Shown: positions 1-6,549, counted from the first letter of the stretch. The stretch is 7,251 bases of DNA from Methanocorpusculum sp. (GCA_029986195.1 DALTYF010000043.1:1-7251); one strand, 5' to 3'. Program-made: numbers and translations. Notes: generated by a model not told the origin, from the letters alone.

Positions 1-1026
1 TGCTTGAGGTCGGTACGGTGCAGCTCACTGGAGCCGATGCATCCGAGTACGAGTCGAAATCAACCGCGGGACCCGGGGCCGGAGGCCGCGGGTCGGTCTT
101 CCTCAGCTACGAGGGACACCGCGTGCGTCTCGCCGTCACAGACGCGTCGCCGATTACGATCCGTCACATCGGCGGCGGAACCGTGATGCTGACTTACGGA
201 TGCATCGAGGTTCTCGGCAAACTGGAAAAGCCGGGAAGTCACTGCCCGGACCAGGCGTATATTACCATCAGCGGTTCCTGTATGTTCCACTGCAAATACT
301 GTCCGGTACCGGCAAACGCTGCACCGACAAAGTCGGTGGACGAGATTGTTTCTCTCGTCCGGGATGCAGGTGACATTCATGCAATCTCTCTGACGAGCGG
401 GGTTATGGGTTCTGCTGAGGAGGAGGAAGCACGAACCCTTGCGGTGGTGCAGGCACTCAGAGCGTTTGATCGTCCCATCGGGGTTTCGATTTATCCGGTT
501 CACGGCACACGGCCCGTCGCCTCCCTGTGGCGGGGGCAGGCGAGGAGCGTTTGATCGTCCCATCGGGGTTTCGATTTATCCGGTCCACGGCACGGCCCGC
601 CGCCTCCGTGAGGCGGGGGCGGCCGAGGTCGAGGTCAAGTTTAATCTGGAGACGGCAACTCCCGAACTCTTCGCGGAGATGTGTCCGGGTATGGACCGCG
701 GCATGGTCAATGCCGAGCTGGATGAGGCAGTGCAGCTGTTCGGCAGAAACCATGTGTTCACGAATCTCATCTTCGGTCTTGGCGAGACCGATGAGGAGAT
801 AAAGGCCGCGATTGATGATCTCTGTGCCCGCGGGATCATCGCGACACTCCGTCCGTTCTCTCCAGGAGGAGATCTGAAAGATCTGCCGCGACCCGGATTC
901 AAGCGGTTCATGAACCTCTACAAGCATCACCGCGCGGCTCTTGCGGCAAACGGTCTTGATACCCGCAAGGCTGCGACGATGTGCATCGCCTGTACCGGCT
1001 GTGATATGGTGCCGGGCCGGGACTGA
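1..1026 (+). pseudogene. radical SAM protein, 5'-partial, frame broken by an 85-bp tandem duplication
   Basis: The frame is open from the left window edge, so the true start probably lies upstream; a GTG at 18 is possible but unsupported. The radical SAM signature C-x3-C-x2-C has its cysteine codons at 279, 291 and 300 (CMFHCKYC); it would hold the [4Fe-4S] cluster that cleaves S-adenosylmethionine. About 80 residues precede it. The C-terminus has C-x2-C-x2-C (CIACTGC, codons at 982, 991 and 1000), which could bind a second cluster. As written, the frame stops at 552-554 just after the first copy of a duplicated segment, and the second copy continues one frame over to the stop at 1024. Removing 460-544 joins LRAFDRPIGVSIYPVHGTAR smoothly, so the ancestral gene was intact. 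The substrate is unknown. The tightly linked Cys-rich gene downstream may be a partner. The family call is secure; the precise subfamily is not. Confidence 0.85.
460..627 (+). repeat. imperfect tandem duplication, 85-bp and 83-bp copies, inside the radical SAM gene
   Basis: Copy 1 is 460-544 and copy 2 is 545-627. The first 40 bases (starting gagcgtttgatcgtcccatc) are identical. The remaining 40-odd bases differ by a 2-base CA insertion in copy 1 and about six substitutions. Only copy 2 encodes a sensible protein (GTARRLREAGAAEVEVK); copy 1 decays to GTRPVASLWRGQARSV and a stop. The offset of 85 is not a multiple of three, so it breaks the gene. Copy 2 also contains a 6-bp hairpin (cgcctc-cgt-gaggcg) that copy 1 has lost. 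Differences confined to one end of one copy look like an unmerged overlap with a low-quality read end, though a real duplication followed by decay is possible. Confidence 0.9.
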
Positions 1027-1077
1027 ACCGCGATAGTCGGATTTAACTTGCATTATCGCAATACATACAGTATCTGT

Positions 1078-1899
1078 ATGATCTTTCCAACCGAGTGCAA
1101 ATACATCGGGAGTGCGGCGACGAAACCGTACGGCGATATGGTGTACTTCCTGACGAAGTATCTGATCCATCCGGTACCGGAGGGGTTTGAGATTCTGGAG
1201 GTGGAGCATGAGGGGGAGAGCGGCTACCTGCGAAAGGTGAAGTTTGTCCGCCGTCTGGTAGGACCGGAGGATATTGCTGTCTGGGAAGGACCAATTACAC
1301 CGCACGATCGGACAGGTCTGATCCGAAAGGCGCTGACCACAGGAAAGCGGTGTACCATCTTCGGTGCAAATGATGAAGACCAGATTTTTGTGCTGGATCC
1401 GGATCTTTTGGGGCTGGAGACGGTGCATGTTTATGATATTACGCCGCCGCGGGAGAACCTGTCGGAGAATCTGAAGATTCTAGAGGAACTGGGATTTTTC
1501 GGGACGGAAAATATTCAGTTTGCACATCATGTCCGGGATATTGCAAAAATTCCGGCGGATGTATATCCCTGCCGGGCCGGGGGTTTTGCAAAAACGCTGG
1601 ACCGCGACAGTCTGCATGGCGGCGAGCATGTTGCCTGTTGTCTGACCTGCCGCCACATCTGCGGGGAGTGTTACGGCGATGATTTTGTGTTCGAGGATAC
1701 GTGTCCTTTGTCGCAGGTGGCAGAAGAGCCGTTCATCGCCCGGTGCTGCCGGGCGGAGCGATCCGGGATTGGTATCTACAACGGGAAGTTCGGCGCGGTT
1801 GTTCACGGGGGGTCGTCGCCCCGCGTGATGCTGGAGGCGGTTGATACGATGCTTGCTGCATGGCGGAAGAAAAAGGAGGAGGGGTCAGTTCATGGTTAA
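1078..1899 (+). CDS. uncharacterised Cys-rich methanogen protein (273 aa), possible Fe-S or zinc binder
   Basis: I do not recognise a characterised family. The protein starts MIFPTECKYIG; the ATG at 1078 is preferred over an in-frame TTG at 1048 because the 10 extra residues look non-coding. The first two thirds contain alternating hydrophobic stretches without membrane segments or a signal peptide. The C-terminal third is strikingly Cys-rich: C165, C187, C188, C191, C195, C198, C209, C223 and C224, with a dense core CCLTCRHICGEC. That density suggests a metal or Fe-S site. The C-terminus ends in a charged helix (WRKKKEE). The gene lies 51 bp after the radical SAM gene and its last 8 bases overlap the nfo start, so it is probably co-transcribed. 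A role as partner or substrate of the radical SAM protein is inference from proximity. An alternative is an oxidoreductase subunit. Confidence 0.8.
   Translation: MIFPTECKYIGSAATKPYGDMVYFLTKYLIHPVPEGFEILEVEHEGESGYLRKVKFVRRLVGPEDIAVWEGPITPHDRTGLIRKALTTGKRCTIFGANDEDQIFVLDPDLLGLETVHVYDITPPRENLSENLKILEELGFFGTENIQFAHHVRDIAKIPADVYPCRAGGFAKTLDRDSLHGGEHVACCLTCRHICGECYGDDFVFEDTCPLSQVAEEPFIARCCRAERSGIGIYNGKFGAVVHGGSSPRVMLEAVDTMLAAWRKKKEEGSVHG
1875..1884 (+). promoter_or_regulatory. ribosome binding site for nfo
   Basis: A purine-rich GGAGGAGGGG sits 7 bases before the ATG at 1892, inside the end of the preceding gene. It decides the nfo start in favour of 1892 over the in-frame upstream ATG at 1841. 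Confidence 0.75.
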
Positions 1900-2737
1900 G
1901 CTTGGATTTCATGTTTCGATTGCCGGGGCGTTTGCAAATGCGGTGGAGCGGGCGCAGGCGCTGGGCTGCGATACGTTCCAGATATTTACCCGCAGTCCGC
2001 GGGTGTGGGCTGCAAAGCCTATTGAAGCCGCAGGTGCAGATGCTTTTCTTGCGGCTCTTGCAGTGTCGGGTATCGGGCCGGTGGTGGATCATATGCCCTA
2101 TCTCCCGAACCCCGCAGCGGAGAAGCCGGAGATTTATGCGAAGTCGGTTGCAACACTGACGGATGAGCTGAACCGGTGCAGTCAGCTGAAGATTCCGTAT
2201 CTTGTTACGCATCTCGGACATCACGGGGTCGAAGGGCACAAGAAGGGACAGGAGAAGGTGATTGCTGCGATCGGTCATGCCCTGGACAACTCCACGGGCG
2301 AGACGATGATTCTTCTGGAGAATACGGCGAACGAGAAGAACACCGTCGGCGGTACGTTTACGGATGTCGGTGCGATTGCCGACGGGCTGGGACGCGAGCC
2401 GCGGGTGGGGTTCTGTTTTGATACGTGCCATGCGGGGGCGGCGGGGTATGATCTCAAAGGTCACGGGGCGGAGACGGTCTTCGGATGGTTTGCGGACGAG
2501 GCGGGAGATCTCTCACGACTGAAGGTGATTCATCTGAACGATATGAAAGGAGGAGTCGGGTCGCATCTCGATCGTCACGAGCATCTCGGCCTCGGTACTC
2601 TGGGGGAAGAGACGATCCGGGATGTGCTGACGTTTCCGAAGGTTTCTCACTGTGCATTCATTATGGAGACGCCGTCCAATGAGGTGCGGGATGATGCGGG
2701 GAACATGGCAGTCGCACGGCGGCTTGCGCAGATGTGA
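1892..2737 (+). CDS. nfo: endonuclease IV (AP endonuclease)
   Basis: This is a 281-residue enzyme of the usual family length (about 280). It is a TIM-barrel AP endonuclease that cuts 5' to abasic sites in base-excision repair using three metal ions. The N-terminus VKLGFHVSIAGAF and FQIFTRSPRVW are family signatures. All nine metal ligands known from E. coli Nfo are present at a constant offset of two residues: H67 (DHMPYLP), H107 (THLGHHG), E143 (LLENTAN), D177 and H180 (FDTCHAG), H214 (IHLND), D227 and H229 (DRHEHLG) and E259 (METPS). The enzyme should therefore be active. The start at 1892 is fixed by a strong ribosome binding site and overlaps the upstream stop by 8 bp, showing translational coupling. 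The protein is soluble and cytoplasmic. Confidence 0.97.
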   Translation: MVKLGFHVSIAGAFANAVERAQALGCDTFQIFTRSPRVWAAKPIEAAGADAFLAALAVSGIGPVVDHMPYLPNPAAEKPEIYAKSVATLTDELNRCSQLKIPYLVTHLGHHGVEGHKKGQEKVIAAIGHALDNSTGETMILLENTANEKNTVGGTFTDVGAIADGLGREPRVGFCFDTCHAGAAGYDLKGHGAETVFGWFADEAGDLSRLKVIHLNDMKGGVGSHLDRHEHLGLGTLGEETIRDVLTFPKVSHCAFIMETPSNEVRDDAGNMAVARRLAQM

Positions 2738-2742
2738 CGGAA

Positions 2743-3003
2743 ATGAATTCTGCAGTCCGGGATCAACTGCTCGCGAATCTTGTACTTCTGCATACGACCG
2801 AGCTGGGCGCGGAACGAATCCGGAGGAATCTTTCGCTGGATGCAGGGGATGATGTGGTGTGCTGGTGCAGGGAGCGGATCCGGGATCCTGCGGCGGAGGT
2901 GCGGAAACGCGGGAAAAATTTCTATGTCCGGGTGGGTGACTGCGAGATAACGGTGCATGCCCAGAGTGGTACGATCATTACTGCTCATCTATTTTGTCAA
3001 TGA
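2743..3003 (+). CDS. small DUF3781-like protein (86 aa)
   Basis: The sequence LLHTTELGAERIRRNLSL, then VVCWCRERI, KRGKNFYVRVGDCEITV and a terminal TIITAH match my memory of the DUF3781 family, whose function is unknown. Length is typical of that family. The ATG at 2743 is 5 bases beyond the nfo stop; a GTG at 2734 overlapping that stop would add three residues and cannot be excluded, and neither has a strong ribosome binding site. Three cysteines (two in CWC, one in GDC) are visible, with no membrane segment. It is almost certainly co-transcribed with nfo, but a repair role is not shown by the sequence. A T-run follows the stop directly. Confidence 0.8.
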   Translation: MNSAVRDQLLANLVLLHTTELGAERIRRNLSLDAGDDVVCWCRERIRDPAAEVRKRGKNFYVRVGDCEITVHAQSGTIITAHLFCQ

Positions 3004-3010
3004 TTTTTTT
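3004..3010 (+). terminator. oligo-T terminator of the nfo operon
   Basis: Seven consecutive T residues follow the TGA stop at 3001-3003 immediately. Archaeal transcription commonly ends at such T-runs without needing a hairpin. A second, longer run of eight T lies at 3146-3153 and may be a backup. Confidence 0.5.
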
Positions 3011-3251
3011 CTGGAGAAAGAGAACGGACATGATGTTCTTAAACGTGAATGGAGATTCTGAGATAGAAGTTCCGTGGTGTACCTGCGGAGCGAACAGGGG
3101 CTTCATCGTTCATTGACTCCGGAAAAATTTCTCCTGCGGCTTTTGTTTTTTTTATGAATTTGGTGTACTGTTAAGTTGGGCAGGATAAAAAACGCAGATG
3201 TGCCTGACAGCACTGCTTCACTCGCCACTCAGCCTTAACACAACCAATAAG

Positions 3252-3258
3252 AAAAAAA
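3252..3258 (-). terminator. oligo-T terminator of the desulfidase/deoxyribosyltransferase gene
   Basis: Seven A residues on the plus strand give a run of seven T on the minus strand, three bases after the stop codon of the minus-strand gene. This is the usual form of an archaeal intrinsic terminator. Confidence 0.5.
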
Positions 3259-3261
3259 CTA

Positions 3262-4092
3262 TCACACAGAACCGCGAAGCAGCAGCGACAGCAGCTCCTC
3301 ACTGCTGCCCGCAACCTCGGCTTCCGTCTCCAGCATGAGATTCACCAGTTCATTGTCGCTGTAGCGCCGGAAATCCGTGCGGATCGCAATCACCCGTTTC
3401 CCAAGCGCGGTTGCATACCCCATCTCCCACGCCGTCCCGGAGTCCGCATCGGACCCGTCGATCACCGCAACAACAATATCACTGTTTTTCAAAGCCGCAA
3501 GATTCCAGCGGTAGATCAGCTCCTCGCGGTTTTTGCTCCGCGACTCTGCGGTATCCTCAAAGTTCTGGGGAAGATGCACCGAATAATATCGCGAAGCAAG
3601 GAGACCGGCAAGACCGGCATTATAGATCTTCTGCGCCTCGGAAAACAGCGGGGCTGCAAGATAGATGCGGTACTGCGCAAAACTCCGGACATCGATCAGC
3701 GGAAGATCCACAAATCGTTTGAGAAACACCCCGGGACCCGCTGACTTCTCGTCTCCGTAGTAGGTGCTCGTAACCCCGCAGGTCGGCGACGAATTCACCC
3801 CGATAACGGCAACCGGACGCTCCCCCCGCCCGGCTATCAGCTCCCGCACCTGCCCCTCAAGACGATCAAGAACAGCCGCAAACTCCGGCGTATTGAGACG
3901 ATCAAGGAAGGAGCCGGGACTGCGGGGAACACCAAGATACAGCGTCTCGGGACACGGAAGCGGCACCATCTCAATACCAAACTGCCGGCAGCGTGCAGCA
4001 GCAGCAGCCCACACCGCACGGTCCGCATCGGTGGTGATACCTTCGGCACGGAGCTTCTCATTCAGAATGCACGGAGAGACAAGGACATACAT
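3262..4092 (-). CDS. TudS/DUF523-like desulfidase domain fused to nucleoside 2-deoxyribosyltransferase
   Basis: A 276-residue two-domain protein. Residues 1 to about 115 resemble the DUF523/TudS family: VSPC (C8), PCPE (C47) followed by GVPR, and SSPTCG (C105). In 2-thiouracil desulfidase three cysteines in these places hold a [4Fe-4S] cluster that removes sulfur from thiouracil. Residues from about 140 resemble nucleoside 2-deoxyribosyltransferases: YLAAPLF (144-150), then DIVVAVIDGSDADSGTAWEMG (205-225), where E223 is the probable catalytic nucleophile, and a final RTDF. Such enzymes cleave or exchange the base-sugar bond of deoxynucleosides. The frame stays open far upstream to 4743, but that extension lies over tsr3 in the opposite direction and is discarded. 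The ATG at 4092 begins the conserved MYVLVSPC and is consistent with leaderless translation. The combination suggests salvage or clean-up of modified nucleobases, which is inference. The deoxyribosyltransferase call is firmer than the desulfidase one. Confidence 0.85.
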   Translation of the reverse strand: MYVLVSPCILNEKLRAEGITTDADRAVWAAAAARCRQFGIEMVPLPCPETLYLGVPRSPGSFLDRLNTPEFAAVLDRLEGQVRELIAGRGERPVAVIGVNSSPTCGVTSTYYGDEKSAGPGVFLKRFVDLPLIDVRSFAQYRIYLAAPLFSEAQKIYNAGLAGLLASRYYSVHLPQNFEDTAESRSKNREELIYRWNLAALKNSDIVVAVIDGSDADSGTAWEMGYATALGKRVIAIRTDFRRYSDNELVNLMLETEAEVAGSSEELLSLLLRGSV

Positions 4093-4120
4093 TGGTATGT
4101 CTGGTAGGAGGTCTGAAGAG

Positions 4121-4127
4121 ATAAAAA
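4121..4127 (-). promoter_or_regulatory. TATA-like box for the minus-strand fusion gene
   Basis: The minus strand reads TTTTTAT here, centred about 32 bases before the ATG at 4092. With archaeal spacing of about 25 bases to the start of transcription, the transcript would begin within a few bases of the ATG. This fits the lack of a ribosome binding site. Confidence 0.4.
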
Positions 4128-4194
4128 CCCCGACAGACGGGGCGTTGCACCCGAAATCAGAATAACCGTTCACGCACAATAAGAGTACAGAAAA

Positions 4195-4704
4195 ATGGTC
4201 CGGGACAAAATAGCACTCATCGCCTACCGCGACAACTCCTGCGATCCGAAAAAGTGTACCATGAAAAAACTCGAACGGTTCGGTATGCTGCGGATAGTGA
4301 ATCGCATCCCGCAGATTCCCAAAAGTACCCTGCTTCTTGATCCGACCGCGGGGTTCGTTCTCTCCCCTGCGGACCGCGCCTGGGTGCAGTCGGTAACCGC
4401 TCTTGACTGTTCGTGGGAAGTACTTGACACCGCAAACCTCGGACCATGGAAAGGACGGAGGGCACTCCCGTTTCTGGTGGCCGCAAATCCGGTCAACTTC
4501 GGCAAACCCTTTACCCTGACCTCGGTCGAAGCGATCGCCGCAACACTGTACATCCTCGGTGAAGAAAAACAGGCAAAGACAATTCTCGCAAAGTTTCACT
4601 GGGGACTCAACTTCCTCGCCCTCAACGCAGAGCCGCTTGCCGAGTATGCCGCAGCAAAAAACAGTACCGAAGTACTCAAGATCCAAAGCGAATACCTCGG
4701 CTGA
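4195..4704 (+). CDS. tsr3: Tsr3-type rRNA aminocarboxypropyltransferase (DUF367)
   Basis: A 169-residue protein. In yeast and archaea Tsr3 transfers the 3-amino-3-carboxypropyl group of S-adenosylmethionine to a methylated pseudouridine in small-subunit rRNA, late in ribosome maturation. The N-terminus has the RLI-like motif DNSCDPKKCTMKKL (residues 13-26). The core carries LLLDPTAG, then LDCSWE (70-75), RRALPFLVAANPVNFG (88-103), where the cofactor site lies in the family, and LTSVEAIAATLYILG. No key block is missing and the length suits an archaeal member. The ATG at 4195 directly precedes the conserved start and has no clear ribosome binding site, so translation may be leaderless. It is divergent from the fusion gene with 102 bp between starts, and 54 bp upstream of the kinase gene, which may be partly co-transcribed. 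Confidence 0.93.
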   Translation: MVRDKIALIAYRDNSCDPKKCTMKKLERFGMLRIVNRIPQIPKSTLLLDPTAGFVLSPADRAWVQSVTALDCSWEVLDTANLGPWKGRRALPFLVAANPVNFGKPFTLTSVEAIAATLYILGEEKQAKTILAKFHWGLNFLALNAEPLAEYAAAKNSTEVLKIQSEYLG

Positions 4705-4758
4705 AACGGCGGCACCGAGACTATTAACATCTGAAACGACCAACTTAACACATATACA

Positions 4759-6546
4759 ATGGCAAGCGTAAGCATCCGGAGATACGGGCAGATTTTTGAT
4801 GTACTGGTGAAGTACGGATTTTCCTATTATCTCAACGAACTTTTCCCCGGATTCATCAACACTAAAAAGGTGGCACAGGACGACTTCAGTTCCTACTCCA
4901 TGTACGCCAGAGTCAGAATGGCTCTGGAAGAACTCGGACCGACCTTCGTAAAGTTCGGCCAGCTGATGAGTACGAGAACCGAACTGTTCCCGCCGGAGAT
5001 GATCGAGGAGCTGTCCAAACTGCAGGATCGGGTCGGAGTCGTGCCGTTTGACGAAGTCATCCCGACGCTGGATGAGTACATTCCCGACTGGCGGGACGTA
5101 TTCACCTCAGTGGACCCGCAGCCGCTTGCCGCAGCCTCCATCTCCCAGGTGTACCGCGCCGTCATGCAGGACGGAACCGAACTTGCTTTAAAGATTCAGC
5201 GTCCGAACATTCAGGACAGAATCGAGCAGGACATTGTTCTCCTCAGATCCATTGCCGAGCGGATTGAGGAACGGCGGCCCGATCTCCGCATGTATAATCC
5301 GATAACGCTGGTGGACGATTTTGCAGTGCAGATCAAAAAGGAACTGGACTTCACCCGCGACGGAATGAACGCCGAACGGCTCGCACGAAACATGCGGGTC
5401 TCCGGTATTCCCGGCATCAAAGTCCCGAAGATTTACTGGGAGTTCTCCGGAAAATGCCTGCTTGCAATGGAGTTTGTCTCCGGTGTCAGAAGTGACGACG
5501 TGGATGCAATTGTTGCGATGGCCTTGACAACGCGCTCGACAGCGATGGCATGTTCCGTCAGAAGTGACGACGTGGATGCAATTGTTGCGATGCTCTCCGG
5601 TTACAACCCCGTCGATGCGATAGGAGTCAGAAGTGACGACGTGGATGCAATTGTTGCGATGGGGATGGACCTGAAGGATCTTGCAAACCGGGGCCTGAAA
5701 GCATTCATGGTGCAGATCTTCCAGAACGGATTTTATCACGGCGAACCCGCACGCCGGAAACATCCGTGTCTCGCCAAAAGGCGACCTGGTGTTTCTCGAC
5801 TTCGGAGTCTGCGGCGTTCTGATGAAGGACACGCGGAACAAATTCATCTCGCTGATGCTTGCCCTCTTTGCAGCGGATACGGACCTGACGATCCGGTACG
5901 TGAAAAATCTCGGCGTAAAGATTCCGTCAAGCGGCCTGGATGAGTTCCGCGGTGAATTGTATCTCGCCCCCTGCAGGACAGCAAGGACATGGGTGCCCAG
6001 ATGAACTTCTCAGGTCTTGTTGCGGCAATTCAGGAGTTGTTCCAGAGAAACAACATCCGCGTTCCCTCGAATCTGATGCAGCTCTTAAAAGCACTGATGC
6101 TTGTTTCCAACATTGCGTTCACGCTTGATCCGCAGCTGGAGTTTGCCAAGGAGGCCGAGCCGTATCTGAAGAAACTGATTGCAGAGGACATGAAGAATCC
6201 GGATAATGTGCAGAAACGGATTCTGGATGCAAAGGTGCGGCTGGAGGATCTCTCCCGCGTGCCGCAGCAGCTTTCCTCGGTCCTGGAGATGGCGTCGGAA
6301 GGAAAACTCCGCATTGATGTTGCGGCAAAGGAGGTAGGCGAACTGCGTATGACGATCGAGAGTTCCATTGATCGTCTGGTGATCGGCATGATGGTCTCGG
6401 CCATTGTGATCGGTCTGTCGCTGGTGCTGATGAGTCAGCCTGCCGAGGCAGGATACTATCCGCTGCTGGCCTATGTTGCCGCGATCATTGTCATTGTAAT
6501 CATCTTCTACAAGATGAAGACCCGAAAACTCAAGCGGGAAGAGTAA
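4759..6546 (+). pseudogene. ABC1/UbiB/AarF-family kinase-like membrane protein, frameshifted, with internal repeat insertion
   Basis: Family motifs appear in order: KFGQ (K65-Q68) with STRTELFP and ELSKLQDRV; the Ala-rich loop LAAASISQVY (123-132); K145 in LALKIQRP; ELDF (195-198); AMEFVSG; a Mg-binding loop that reads GDPHAGNI once frame-corrected; and LDFGVCG (DFG at 5798-5806). Two hydrophobic C-terminal segments (about 6370-6435 and 6448-6515) and a basic tail give a membrane anchor. The written frame is broken twice: one extra base near 5744, and two extra (or one missing) at 5967-5971; the original frame then resumes to TAA at 6544. A 141-bp in-frame insertion begins at codon 243. Without these the protein would be about 547 residues, normal for the family. 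UbiB/Coq8 homologues support quinone synthesis; the role in methanogens is unknown, possibly isoprenoid-lipid related. The frameshifts may be real or sequencing errors. Confidence 0.92.
5485..5661 (+). repeat. three identical 36-bp direct repeats with 36-bp and 33-bp intervening segments (CRISPR-like geometry)
   Basis: Copies lie at 5485-5520, 5557-5592 and 5626-5661 and are identical. Each begins gtcagaagtgacgacg and ends caattgttgcgatg. The bases just outside differ at all three copies, so the repeat is exactly 36 bp. Intervening segments are 5521-5556 (36 bp) and 5593-5625 (33 bp). Each repeat holds two short dyads, GTCA-gaag-TGAC and GCAA-ttg-TTGC. One copy is native kinase sequence: SGVRSDDVDAIVAMGMDLKDLANRG reads as a continuous family segment if the other two copies and both intervening segments are removed. 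The insertion adds 141 bp (72 + 69), keeps the frame and adds no stop. There is no AT-rich leader and no cas gene in the window, so I list it as a repeat rather than a functional CRISPR array. Confidence 0.95.
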
Positions 6547-6549
6547 TTC

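Larger units (their letters stand above)
3004..3261. other. AT-rich intergenic region without a convincing gene
   Basis: This 258-bp gap separates two convergent transcription units. It holds T-runs at 3004-3010 and 3146-3153, and an A-run at 3252-3258 that acts as a T-run for the minus-strand gene. A 7-bp inverted repeat, TGTTAAG at 3169-3175 and CTTAACA at 3234-3240, encloses about 58 bases. A 28-codon ORF (3030-3116, starting MMFLNVNGD and containing WCTCG) has only a weak, distant GGAG upstream, so I do not call it a gene. No tRNA or other recognisable RNA is seen. Confidence 0.6.

Noticed and set aside
439..553. Separate start of a second radical SAM ORF at 439
   Set aside because: It is only the open stretch leading into copy 2 of the duplication. 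The natural gene enters from upstream and the split is caused by the 85-bp insertion.
1041..1048. TATA-like box (atttaact) for an internal promoter before the Cys-rich gene
   Set aside because: A poor match in a 51-bp gap between co-directional genes; read-through from the radical SAM gene is the simpler explanation.
3030..3116. 28-codon peptide gene
   Set aside because: Too short, with only a weak and distant GGAG and no recognised family. Mentioned in the intergenic entry and a low-interest finding only.
4721..4728. TATA-like box (ctattaac) before the kinase-like gene
   Set aside because: A poor match to the archaeal TATA box; spacing is plausible, but there is not enough to call it.
4093..4743. 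Upstream extension of the minus-strand fusion gene to 493 residues
   Set aside because: The extension lies antisense to tsr3, has no domain-like sequence, and the conserved protein begins at the ATG at 4092.
5485..5661. A functional CRISPR array
   Set aside because: The geometry fits, but the repeat is native kinase coding sequence, the array is in frame inside that gene, and no leader or cas gene is present in the window. Reported as a repeat with a neo-CRISPR hypothesis.
5188..5847. Minus-strand ORF with three HRNNCIHVVTSD repeats
   Set aside because: It is the shadow of the kinase gene; its repeats are the reverse complement of the 36-bp repeat and it has no independent support.
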